Position numbers and translations under genes: made by a program
Source of the DNA: Actinomycetota bacterium
GTDB taxonomy: Bacteria; Actinomycetota; UBA4738
NCBI GenBank assembly: GCA_005885015.1
Contig: VAYG01000050.1
Location: 7,824 to 31,134 of the forward strand
Reading direction: 5' to 3'
DNA: 23,311 nt
Part shown: positions 14,991 to 21,498 of the stretch, one piece after another
How the letters are laid out: every line of letters starts with the position of its first letter
Numbering within the stretch: the stretch's first letter is position 1
The notes under the pieces: generated by a model
Seen by the model: only the letters and a program-made list of their open reading frames with translations
The model's database searches: none
Told to the model about the DNA's origin: nothing

Positions 14991-15586
14991 CGGCCGACCT
15001 CGGGACCGTCCCCCCGCCCTCGCCCGAGACAGCGCCGGAGTCCGCGCCCGAGGTGAGGGAGCTGCTCTTCGACACCGACCATTCGCTCGGTTCGGTCCTC
15101 GAGCGCACCGTCGGCCCGGACATCCGGCTGATCGTGGTCGGTCAATCCACGATCTCACCCCCCCATCCTCCCTGGGTTTCTCCTCCCCTCGGTGATGACC
15201 GCGATCTGCGCCTCCGGGTGACCAGCTATCGGCTGGGCGACGAGGCTCTTTCCTGGAACCTCGCCTTCCTCGACGAGGAGCGCATCGGCAAGACGCTGGC
15301 CCGCGATCTGCGAACGGGCCGGATCCACCTCGGCTCCATCCTCGGCCAAGCTCGCTTCGCCAAGGGCCGGCCCACCGTCGGCACGCACGAGGACGCCGGG
15401 GACCTGGCCGGGCTCCTGGGCAGGGCCTTCTCCGGACCGCTGGGCGCGTTCGCCTGGCGGCACTACGGGGTCGAGGCGGGGGGCCAACCCTCCATGGTGA
15501 TCGTCGAGGCCCTCCCGATCGGCACGTGTCGCCGCCTGCTTTCCGCCTCCCTGACTTCCGGTCCCCCGGCGGAGATCCGGAAGTGA
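14987..15586 (+). CDS. chorismate pyruvate-lyase-like protein
   Basis: A 199-residue protein resembling the chorismate lyase/UTRA-like fold (DUF98 and UbiC relatives), which converts chorismate to 4-hydroxybenzoate and pyruvate. Supporting segments are LLFDTDHSLGSVLERTVGPD (the family's LL..D.S.T..LE...G opening), IRLIVVGQST, the central strand with LSWNLAFLDEERIGKTLARDLRTGRIHLGSIL (family: L...R..L..g..pLG.ll) and the end RHYGVEAGGQPSMVIVEALP, where the glutamate matches the catalytic-site Glu before a family P/FP. A proline-rich N-terminal tail (about 20 residues) precedes it. GTG 14987 overlaps the previous stop and the 3' end overlaps the CoA-ligase start. The context supports the call: it follows a complete chorismate pathway and precedes a benzoate/4-hydroxybenzoate-CoA-ligase-like gene. 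Similarity is remote, so function is probable rather than certain. Confidence 0.6.
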   Translation: MTADLGTVPPPSPETAPESAPEVRELLFDTDHSLGSVLERTVGPDIRLIVVGQSTISPPHPPWVSPPLGDDRDLRLRVTSYRLGDEALSWNLAFLDEERIGKTLARDLRTGRIHLGSILGQARFAKGRPTVGTHEDAGDLAGLLGRAFSGPLGAFAWRHYGVEAGGQPSMVIVEALPIGTCRRLLSASLTSGPPAEIRK

Positions 15587-17124
15587 GCCCGATGGCCGAG
15601 GCGCCATCCACCGCATACAACGCCACGGTCGATCTCCTCGAACGAAACCTCCCCGGCGGCTCGGGGCGCCCGTACCTGGTGACCCGGGAGCGAACCTGGT
15701 CCTACGGGGAGGTGGCGGAGGGCGCCGACGCGGCCGGCGCCGGGATGCTCGCCCTCGGCCTGGCCGTCGGCGACCGGGTGGTGCTCGCCACCAGGGACCG
15801 TCCGGAGTTCGTGATGGCCTTCTGGGGAGCGGTCAAGGCCGGCCTGGTCCCCATCCCGGTGGCCCAGGGCCTCTCCACCTCCGACATCCACTTCGTCCTG
15901 GCCGACAGCGAGGCCCGGCTGGCCATCTGCGACGGGTCCTCGATCCCGGCCGTCCTGCCGGCCGCGCAGGCGGCTGGGGTGACGGCCGTGGTGGTCGGGG
16001 GCCGGCGGCGCGAGGACGGCGCCAGGCCGTGGGACGAGGTGCTGGCCGGCCCCGCCCCCCTCGCCCCGGCGCCGACCGCCGAGGACGACATCGCCCTGTG
16101 GCTGTACACGTCCGGGACGACCGGCCTGCCCAAGGCGGCCATGCACCGGCACCGAAACCTCCGGGCGGCGCCGGGAGCGCTGGCCGCGCAAGTCGTCCGA
16201 ATGGCCCCGGACGACGTCATCCTGTCGGCGTCGAAGATGTTCTTCGCCTACGGGCTGGGGAACTCCGTCTACCTTCCGGCGGCTGCGGGCGCCTCGGTCG
16301 TCGTCGACGAGGGGCCGATCATCCCGGCCCGGTTGCAAGGCCTGCTCGAGCTCGCCCACCCGACCGTGTTGTTCGGCGTCCCCTCGTTGTTCGCGGGGTA
16401 TGCGGGGCTGGCCGAAGCGGAACTGCCCCCATCCGTCCGGGTCGTTCTTTCCGCCGGCGAGGCCCTGCCGGTCGATCTGTTCGACGGGTTCCGGCGCCGG
16501 TTCGGGCTGCCGCTCCTGGACGGCCTGGGAGCCACGGAGGCGCTCCACCACGTCACGTCGAACCGCGTCGACGACGTGGTCCCTGGGAGCGCGGGCCGTC
16601 CCCTGGACGGATACGAAGCCAGGGCGCTCGACTCCGATCATCAGCCCGTACCCGATGGGGAGAACGGCGAGCTGTGGGTTCGGGGGCCGACCACGTTCGC
16701 CGGGTACTGGAAGCGCCCGGAGCTCACGGACCGGGTCTACCGCGACGGATGGCTGCGAACGGGTGATCTGGTGCGGTTCCTGGACGGCCGCATCTACCAC
16801 CAGGGCCGGCTCGACGACCTGATGAAGCTCGGCGGGATGTGGGTCGCGCCCCGGGAGATCGAGGAAACGATCCGGATGCACCCGGACGTACGGGATGCCG
16901 CCGTGGTGGCGACCGGCGAGGAGACGGGCGTTCCGGTGCTCAAGGCGTTCGTGATCGCCGACCGGGAGGACGGCGAGCTGTCACGGGAGCTGACCCGGCT
17001 GTGCCGGGAGCGCCTGGCGGCGTTCAAGGTGCCCAGGTCGTTCGAGGTTGTGGACGAGCTGCCCAGGACGGCCACAGGGAAGCTCAGACGGTTCGTGCTG
17101 CGGGGTGGGCGGCCGGCGGGATGA
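15583..17124 (+). CDS. benzoate/4-hydroxybenzoate-CoA ligase-like AMP-forming enzyme
   Basis: A 513-residue member of the ANL superfamily, activating a carboxylate with ATP and loading it on CoA or a carrier thiol. The P-loop-like A3 motif YTSGTTGLPK is at residues 175-184. KMFFAYGLGNSVYLP closely follows the benzoate-CoA ligase KLFFAYGLGN pattern, and the A5 motif is LGATEALHHVTSN. The hinge and A8 region are GWLRTGDLVRF and GRLDDLMKLGGMWVAPREIEE, and the A10 lysine is in PRTATGKLRR (about residue 500). The N-terminal YNATVDLLERNL is also typical of benzoate-CoA ligases. GTG 15583 overlaps the previous stop and has GGAG 8 nt upstream; ATG 15592 is an alternative. As the last gene of the operon, after a chorismate-lyase-like gene, its likely substrate is 4-hydroxybenzoate. 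Transfer to the divergent ACP instead of CoA is possible. Confidence 0.88.
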   Translation: MSPMAEAPSTAYNATVDLLERNLPGGSGRPYLVTRERTWSYGEVAEGADAAGAGMLALGLAVGDRVVLATRDRPEFVMAFWGAVKAGLVPIPVAQGLSTSDIHFVLADSEARLAICDGSSIPAVLPAAQAAGVTAVVVGGRRREDGARPWDEVLAGPAPLAPAPTAEDDIALWLYTSGTTGLPKAAMHRHRNLRAAPGALAAQVVRMAPDDVILSASKMFFAYGLGNSVYLPAAAGASVVVDEGPIIPARLQGLLELAHPTVLFGVPSLFAGYAGLAEAELPPSVRVVLSAGEALPVDLFDGFRRRFGLPLLDGLGATEALHHVTSNRVDDVVPGSAGRPLDGYEARALDSDHQPVPDGENGELWVRGPTTFAGYWKRPELTDRVYRDGWLRTGDLVRFLDGRIYHQGRLDDLMKLGGMWVAPREIEETIRMHPDVRDAAVVATGEETGVPVLKAFVIADREDGELSRELTRLCRERLAAFKVPRSFEVVDELPRTATGKLRRFVLRGGRPAG

Positions 17125-17130
17125 CCGAAG

Positions 17131-17155
17131 CCGGGTTCGCCGGACTCAGCCCGGC
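17131..17155. terminator. possible bidirectional terminator between convergent genes
   Basis: GCCGGG (17131-17136) and CCCGGC (17150-17155) can pair across a 14-nt loop, in and just beyond the 21-bp gap between the convergent CoA-ligase and menC stops. There is no T-tract, which is common in high-GC actinobacteria. The right arm lies inside the menC coding end. Weak candidate; nothing else in the gap looks like a terminator. Confidence 0.3.
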
Positions 17156-18276
17156 AGGACGGCGACCACCCGGACGGTACACGAGGCCAAGCGCTCGGGG
17201 ATCGGGGTCACGCCGATCCCGGGCCCCGAAGGGACCGCCATGGTTCCGTCCGCGCCGAGCAGGAACGGCTCGGTGATGTCCTCGGGGAAGTAGCGGTCGC
17301 TGGCGCTGGTGTCCCCCGGCAATGTCACGCCCGGCAGCGCGGCCAGCGCGACGTTGGCAGCCCTGCCCACGCCCGTCTCGAGCATCCCCCCGATCCACAC
17401 CGGGATGCCGGCGGCCGCCGCCAAGTCGTGCACCCGCTTCCCCTCGAGGATCCCACCCACCCGGCCGGGCTTGATGTTGATGACCCGGCACGCGCCCAGG
17501 CGGATCGCCGTCAGGGCGTCCCTCGCCGACCGGATGGACTCGTCGAGACAGATGGCGGTGTTGACCCTGGACTGGAGCGTGGCGTGGTCGAGCAGGTCCT
17601 CGAAGTCGAGCGGCTGCTCGATCATCACCAGGCCGAACGGGTCCAGCGCCTCGAACAGCGAGACGTCGGAGAGCGAGTAGGCGCCGTTGGCGTCCACCGA
17701 CAGCGGCGTGTCCGGCAGCGCGTCGCGCACGGCCCGGACGACTTCCACGTCGCGACCCGGCTCGATCTTGAGCTTCACCCTGAGATACCCGCTCCCGACG
17801 TAGCCCTCGATCTCTTCCAACATCGCCTCGGCGCTCGGCGCGATCCCCACGCTCACCCCGCAAGCCACTCGATCGCGCACTCCGCCGAGATGCTGGGCGA
17901 GCCCGACGCCGGCGGTTCGCAGCCAGGCGTCCAGGACGGCAGCCTCGAGCGCCGCCTTCGCCATGCGGTGGCCTCGGATCCACCGGAGGCGTTCCCCCAC
18001 AGCCTCGGGTGCGGCGATCGGGCCGCCAGCGAGCACGGCCGGCACGAGCATCCGCTCCAGCACGGCCCACGCGCCTTCCAGCCACTCGTCGGAGTAACGG
18101 GGCTCCTCCGACGCGGCGCACTCGCCCCACCCCTCCGCCCCGTCGGCCTCCACCCGGACCAGGATGGCCCGCTTGTCTCTCTCCTCGCCGAAGCTCGTCC
18201 GGAACGGCCGCACCAGGGGGAGGGCCACCTCCCGAAGCTCGATGGCGCGGAGATCGAGCAGGTTGTCGTCGCTCAC
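17146..18276 (-). CDS. menC: o-succinylbenzoate synthase / N-acylamino acid racemase family
   Basis: A 376-residue enolase-superfamily enzyme of the MenC/NAAAR branch. The catalytic residues are visible: KxK (K168, K170), metal ligands D195 (DANGAYS), E220 (MIEQPL) and D245 (CLDES), and the second lysine K269 (INIKPGRVGG). The N-terminal capping domain (LREVALPLVRPFRTSFG, WGECAASEEPRYSDEW) is characteristic. The reaction is dehydration of SHCHC to o-succinylbenzoate in menaquinone synthesis and/or racemisation of N-acylamino acids; sequence alone cannot separate them. GTG 18276 has GAGGAG 5 nt upstream and overlaps the upstream GNAT gene by 4 bp (GTGA). No other men genes are in the window. 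Pairing with an acetyltransferase favours an N-acylamino acid role, alone or in addition. Confidence 0.9.
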   Translation of the reverse strand: MSDDNLLDLRAIELREVALPLVRPFRTSFGEERDKRAILVRVEADGAEGWGECAASEEPRYSDEWLEGAWAVLERMLVPAVLAGGPIAAPEAVGERLRWIRGHRMAKAALEAAVLDAWLRTAGVGLAQHLGGVRDRVACGVSVGIAPSAEAMLEEIEGYVGSGYLRVKLKIEPGRDVEVVRAVRDALPDTPLSVDANGAYSLSDVSLFEALDPFGLVMIEQPLDFEDLLDHATLQSRVNTAICLDESIRSARDALTAIRLGACRVINIKPGRVGGILEGKRVHDLAAAAGIPVWIGGMLETGVGRAANVALAALPGVTLPGDTSASDRYFPEDITEPFLLGADGTMAVPSGPGIGVTPIPERLASCTVRVVAVLPG

Positions 18277-19103
18277 GGCAACTCCTCACGCCGCCCGAAC
18301 AGGTAGCGCCCCTCGCGGGTGACCCACACGGCGACCAGCCCGGCCTCGAAGCACGCCCCGAACGCCTCAGCGCTCGCTTCCCTCCAGGCCCATCCCAGGG
18401 CCTCGTCGCGGGCCCGAAGTCCCGGGTGATCGGCGGGGACCTCGACCACGCAGCCCGGCTCGGGCCTTGCCCTGGTCGGCGCCGGCCGGGGCGCCTCGTG
18501 CCCTCCTCGCGCCTCCAGGACGACCGGACCGGGGGAGGGTGGGGCTGCCTCCCCCGTCAGGGCGCGGGCGGTTCTCTGCGAGCGCAGCGACCATCGCACC
18601 TCGAAGCGGTCGCTCCGGTCGCCGCGGTTGATGCTGTCCGTCATCTCGCCGTAGAAGCCGGGGAGCAGCGCGGTTCCAACCGTTCCCAGCTTCACCAGGT
18701 TGAACCAGCCGTTGCGAACAACCAGCGGGTCGTACGTCCACCGGACCTCGTCGATCCCCGCGTCCAGGCACGCGGCTCGCTGGGCGAGCTTGAGCGCGTA
18801 ACCGACGCCGCGGGACTGCCACTCCGGAACGACGGCGAGCATGTGCGAATGCAGGTGCAATCCCTCCTGCCACCCGAGGAACCCCAGGACGAATCCGACG
18901 AGATCACCATCACCCAGCGCACCGTAGATCCCTCCCCCCGCGTGCTGGAAGGCCCGGACGAGCGAGGGAGACAACTGGTCCTCCCCCCATACGGCGTCGA
19001 CCAGGACGGTCACCCTTCTGGCGTCCTCGAGCTCCGTCAACGGTGCCAGGGAGATGCCGGCGGCGGAGGCCGCCCTGCGCGCCGCATCCCAAGCATCCTC
19101 CAT
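18273..19103 (-). CDS. GNAT-family acetyltransferase of the MenC/NAAAR-associated type
   Basis: A 276-residue protein resembling the predicted GNAT acetyltransferases (COG3375 type) often found next to N-acylamino acid racemases. The opening LTELEDARRVTVLVDAVWGED matches the usual family start. HSHMLAVVPEWQSRGVGYALKLAQR contains the acetyl-CoA-binding R/QxxGxG/A loop (QSRGVGYALK). WTYDPLVVRNGWFNLVKLG is a typical family segment. The C-terminal part (after FEVRW) is a second, less conserved domain. ATG 19103 has no clear SD; a TAGACT -10-like element (19114-19119) ends 10 nt before it, suggesting a leaderless or near-leaderless mRNA. The stop overlaps menC by 4 bp, so the two are translationally coupled. 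Likely substrates are amino acids or N-succinyl/acetyl amino acids; not known. Confidence 0.75.
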   Translation of the reverse strand: MEDAWDAARRAASAAGISLAPLTELEDARRVTVLVDAVWGEDQLSPSLVRAFQHAGGGIYGALGDGDLVGFVLGFLGWQEGLHLHSHMLAVVPEWQSRGVGYALKLAQRAACLDAGIDEVRWTYDPLVVRNGWFNLVKLGTVGTALLPGFYGEMTDSINRGDRSDRFEVRWSLRSQRTARALTGEAAPPSPGPVVLEARGGHEAPRPAPTRARPEPGCVVEVPADHPGLRARDEALGWAWREASAEAFGACFEAGLVAVWVTREGRYLFGRREELP

Positions 19104-19132
19104 CGGCGAGGTGAGTCTAGGGGCAGGACGAA

Positions 19133-19163
19133 CGTGGGGCCGGGCTGTGAGCCCGGCCCCACG
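19133..19163 (-). terminator. perfect 14-bp GC hairpin, probable terminator or attenuator
   Basis: Positions 19133-19146 and 19150-19163 are exact inverted complements around a GTG/CAC triloop. This is the most stable simple hairpin I found in the window. Read on the minus strand it lies about 225 nt after the predicted start of the short-ORF transcript and 30 nt before the GNAT start codon, and is followed by TTCGTCCTGCCCC, not a real T-tract. It could end a small transcript that begins near 19390, or attenuate read-through into GNAT-menC. The 366-bp gap 19104-19469 holds this hairpin, the short ORF and its promoter; I see nothing else in it. Confidence 0.6.
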
Positions 19164-19323
19164 CTGATCTGCGTCTCCGGTTGGCTCGCGAGCGCTTCCC
19201 GTTCCGAGGAACGGGCCCGGTCGACCAGCCCGGGACTCGCCAGCGCGGTGGTCTGGGTGGATTCTGCCGGGTCGCCCCGGCGGACGGGCGGGGCGGTTCA
19301 GCCCCGGCCCGCCGAGGGACGGC

Positions 19324-19365
19324 TCAGCAGCCAGCCACCTCGGGGGTCGCGTGCGGTTTATGCAA
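19324..19365 (-). CDS. 13-residue ORF behind an SD with 16S-tail complementarity
   Basis: A TTG-started ORF encoding (M)HKPHATPEVAGC, ending in TGA. It is preceded by the minus-strand sequence at 19366-19384, which can pair with the last 19 nt of a typical actinobacterial 16S rRNA (GCTGGATCACCTCCTTTCT) with a single G-U wobble. The GGAGG core is 9 nt from the TTG. A promoter and a downstream hairpin frame it. I remember similar arrangements (an extended SD, then a very short peptide ending EVxGC) in other actinobacterial genomes, but cannot verify this here. The function could be a translated leader, a small peptide or an RNA that engages the ribosome. No homologue can be named. Confidence 0.5.
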   Translation of the reverse strand: MHKPHATPEVAGC

Positions 19366-19395
19366 GCTGGACCACCTCCTTTCTCCCGTGCGCCT

Positions 19396-19424
19396 ATCCT
19401 GCGACCGAACCGGCAGGATGGCAA
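19396..19424 (-). promoter_or_regulatory. sigma70-like promoter of the short-ORF transcript
   Basis: Minus strand: -35 TTGCCA (19419-19424), a 17-nt spacer, and -10 CAGGAT (19396-19401). The -35 matches consensus at five of six positions and the -10 at three, with ideal spacing. Predicted transcription start is about 19389-19390, only about 5 nt before the extended SD, so the mRNA would begin almost directly with the ribosome-binding sequence. It lies between the winged-helix gene stop (19470) and the short ORF. Confidence 0.5.
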
Positions 19425-19469
19425 CAGGGCGGGGGAAACCGCCGGAGGCTCGATCCTGCCGTTTCGCTC

Positions 19470-20435
19470 TCAGGCAAGGAGCCACTCCACTTCGATGGCC
19501 CCGATGAGGCCGGGCAGGGGGAATGATCCGGCCTCAGCCTCGACCGCTTCTCTTTCGGCGCGAGCGAGGCGGCGCCAGGGGGCAACCTTGACCCTTCGCT
19601 GGCCCCGCCGCCACGTCCCGACCAGCTCGCCACCGACGAGCAGGCCCCCCGGCTGGACGTTCGATGGGGACCACAGCGCGCGGCGATGGGCGTCATCCGC
19701 GACAAGTAGCTCGCGATCTTCGGCCAGCAGGTACGCGTCGCCCGACGGAAGGAGGCGAGCGCCCGCCGGGTCGATGGCGGGGTCGCGGAGGTCGCGTTCG
19801 TCCCGCGCCAGGACCCACGCGTCGCCACCGGGCGTCCGCACCGCGAGGAGCTCGGTGGCGAGCGCATCGAAGGTGGCCGCCGCGTCTGCCTTGGTGATGC
19901 CGGCCCACCGGGCAAACCCTACGGGTGTACCCGGTCCCAAGATGTGGACGTATCGACGGGCCAGCTCGAGACGGGCGGTGTGAGGGTCGACGCCGGCGAC
20001 CTTGATCTGGTTCGGATGGAGCTCACCCGCAGCCCGTGCGGCCTCGCCCGCCGGCATCGTCCGACCGGCCAGCCCGTCTCGGAGGCGACCGGCGAGCGCC
20101 TCGATCGCTCGCCGGGCCTTGGGGTCCCGAGGCAGCGTCCCGAGCGAGAAAACGCCACGGTCCTGCTCGGCCACGACGTAGACGGCCCTCCGGGGCCCCC
20201 ACAGCTGCACGAACGCCTCGTCCTCCCACGCTGACGTCGCCACCGTGCTGACCCGTGCATGGAGCGACAGGAGCGCCGCCCGCGGGGCGCTGTCTTGGAG
20301 GCCGGCCCGCGCCGCTCGGCAAAGCGATCGGCGCTCCGGGGGCAGCCGCACGTGGAGGTTCCCGGCCTTCATCCGGCGACGAAGGATCTTGGTCCGATCG
20401 ACCTGGAGTGGGGGCGTGCGTCGAGAACTCGACAT
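19470..20435 (-). CDS. winged-helix DNA-binding protein of the HTH_42 (AlkZ-like) family
   Basis: A 321-residue protein of the winged-helix HTH_42/DUF1006 group, which includes the AlkZ DNA glycosylases. Visible family segments are GLQDSAPRAALLSLHARV near the N-terminus, FVQLWGPRRAVYVVAEQD, the helix-turn-helix-like TPVGFARWAGITKADAAATFDAL, ARLLPSGDAYLLAEDR and the late VQPGGLLVGGELVGTWRR. The family normally recognises abnormal DNA or acts as a transcription-linked factor; the glutamine-containing catalytic motif of AlkZ is not clearly preserved, although GLQD lies in the corresponding area. ATG 20435 is chosen because homology starts soon after; an in-frame start at 20483 would overlap the preceding gene. 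It follows the GGDEF-like gene by 37 bp on the same strand and is probably cotranscribed. Confidence 0.75.
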   Translation of the reverse strand: MSSSRRTPPLQVDRTKILRRRMKAGNLHVRLPPERRSLCRAARAGLQDSAPRAALLSLHARVSTVATSAWEDEAFVQLWGPRRAVYVVAEQDRGVFSLGTLPRDPKARRAIEALAGRLRDGLAGRTMPAGEAARAAGELHPNQIKVAGVDPHTARLELARRYVHILGPGTPVGFARWAGITKADAAATFDALATELLAVRTPGGDAWVLARDERDLRDPAIDPAGARLLPSGDAYLLAEDRELLVADDAHRRALWSPSNVQPGGLLVGGELVGTWRRGQRRVKVAPWRRLARAEREAVEAEAGSFPLPGLIGAIEVEWLLA

Positions 20436-20472
20436 GGTCCACGTTCTGTCGGTGGAAGGAAGCTTAGGCGGC

Positions 20473-21096
20473 TCAGCGAGCAAGAGCGGCGGGGTCGAGG
20501 GGCCGGGCCGTCAGGTGAACGGGCGGGAAGCCCCGATCGGCCAAGAAGCGGCCGACGGCCACCTCGAGCCCTGCGCGGGCCGCCTCCACGGCCGCGTCCC
20601 CTTTCCCCTCGAGGAGCAACACCAGCCGTTCCCGGCCCGAGCGATAGACGCGGTCCTGGGCCCGGAGGGCGAAGGGCGCCACCTCGACCAGGCCCTTGAG
20701 GACCTGCTCCCCCGCCCCGGAACCGCACACGAGGCGGAGCTGGTCGAGGGTCTCGACCTCGATCCCCACCAGGGCGCCCCGGCGCCCCTCCCGGGCGGCC
20801 TCCGCCAGCCGGAGGTCCCGCCGCAGGGCATCCAACGTCCCGGCTCCCGTGGCAGCGTCCAGCATCACGAGGGGCTTGGATGGGGCCGCGGGAAGGGAGG
20901 GGAAATTGGGGCGAAAAGCGGGGCCCCCGTTGGAGACCCGAGCGGTCGCCTGCCGCGGAGCCGGCGGGGACGCGGCCGGTCGGTGGCCACCGTTGGCGTG
21001 GGGAGGGGACGGGCTGATCCTTTCCTCCTCCTCACGCGTCAACGTGAGCTGGAGTGAAAGCAGCACGTCACCGCGCTCGATGCCGTATTCGGACAC
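20473..21096 (-). CDS. degenerate GGDEF-like domain protein
   Basis: A 207-residue protein. Residues 1-75 are a low-complexity, proline/alanine-rich region after a short N-terminal segment. Residues about 80-200 follow the GGDEF pattern: DAATGAGTLDALRRDL (family D.LTGL.NRR.....L), ALVGIEVETLDQLR (I D.D.FK), GAGEQVLKGL (GD.vL..va) and AQDRVYRSGRERLVLLLEG (DR..R.GGDEF.vLL). The signature itself reads SGRER (about 153-157) and the metal-binding aspartate in the first strand is absent, so cyclic di-GMP synthesis is not expected. It may be a structural or sensory remnant, or bind a nucleotide. GTG 21096 is the start used; the SD is poor (a G-rich run 9 nt upstream). Same strand and likely same operon as the winged-helix gene. 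Confidence 0.55.
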   Translation of the reverse strand: MSEYGIERGDVLLSLQLTLTREEEERISPSPPHANGGHRPAASPPAPRQATARVSNGGPAFRPNFPSLPAAPSKPLVMLDAATGAGTLDALRRDLRLAEAAREGRRGALVGIEVETLDQLRLVCGSGAGEQVLKGLVEVAPFALRAQDRVYRSGRERLVLLLEGKGDAAVEAARAGLEVAVGRFLADRGFPPVHLTARPLDPAALAR

Positions 21097-21116
21097 TCGA
21101 AACGACCCCCCGCAAC

Positions 21117-21133
21117 CGGCCCGGAGCGGGCCG
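21117..21133. terminator. 7-bp GC hairpin between small-protein gene and GGDEF-like gene
   Basis: CGGCCCG (21117-21123) and CGGGCCG (21127-21133) pair across a GAG loop within the 131-bp gap 21097-21227. On the minus strand it would follow the tRNA-Ile/small-protein transcript. There is no T-tract. I see no convincing promoter in the same gap. Confidence 0.35.
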
Positions 21134-21227
21134 CGACCTCACAGCTAGTGTCGGCGGGAGGGCGGACAGGATTGAGCGAGGTCCTCGCGGACCTGGCGGG
21201 CGGGACGCCTCGGGATCGCTCGATCGG

Positions 21228-21377
21228 TTAGCCCTGTGGCGGCGGAAGCTCCTGCCACTCGTTCTCCTCGCCCCCGGCGCGACGCCGCTTGAAGAACGCG
21301 GCCACGCCCGCGGCGAGCGAGGCGAAGAACGCGAACAGGAAGAACTTCTTCAGCTTGCCGCCCTTCTTCTCCCCCAT
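21228..21377 (-). CDS. 49-residue single-span membrane protein next to tRNA-Ile
   Basis: A small ORF starting at ATG 21377 with a near-perfect SD (GAGGAGG, 5 nt spacing) and ending in TAA. The sequence starts with a lysine-rich segment (MGEKKGGKLKK), followed by one hydrophobic helix (FFLFAFFASLAAGVAAFF, residues 12-29), a basic KRRR stop-transfer and an acidic C-terminal tail ending near EWQELP. It lies 22 nt downstream of tRNA-Ile(GAU), the location where actinobacteria often carry the tiny DLW-39 proteins. It has a similar layout but no DLW motif, so membership is only suggested by size, topology and synteny. Function unknown. Confidence 0.75.
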   Translation of the reverse strand: MGEKKGGKLKKFFLFAFFASLAAGVAAFFKRRRAGGEENEWQELPPPQG

Positions 21378-21399
21378 GGACGCCTCCTCAGCTCCGGTG

Positions 21400-21473
21400 T
21401 GGGCCTGGATGGACTCGAACCATCGACCTCATCCTTATCAGGGATGCGCTCTAACCGCCTGAGCTACAGGCCC
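21400..21473 (-). tRNA. trnI: tRNA-Ile (GAU anticodon)
   Basis: The minus strand folds as a complete cloverleaf. The 7-bp acceptor is GGGCCTG/CAGGCCC, the D-arm carries AGCTCAGGCGGTTAGAGC, the anticodon stem CATCC/GGATG holds the loop CTGATAA (anticodon GAT), and the T-arm has GATGG/CCATC with TTCGAGT. The discriminator base is A (21400), and CCA is not encoded. It starts 25 nt after the DNA ligase stop and no strong promoter is visible in that gap, so read-through from upstream is possible. Confidence 0.95.
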
Positions 21474-21498
21474 GCAGGCCCGCGTCTTCAACGGCATT

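Noticed and set aside
19366..19384. Fragment of a 16S rRNA gene on the plus strand
   Set aside because: Only the last 19 nt resemble 16S; the flanks do not continue the rRNA on either side, and a promoter and ORF on the minus strand explain it better.
18009..19526. 505-codon plus-strand ORF over menC/GNAT
   Set aside because: Shadow of two confidently identified minus-strand genes; no domain or SD.
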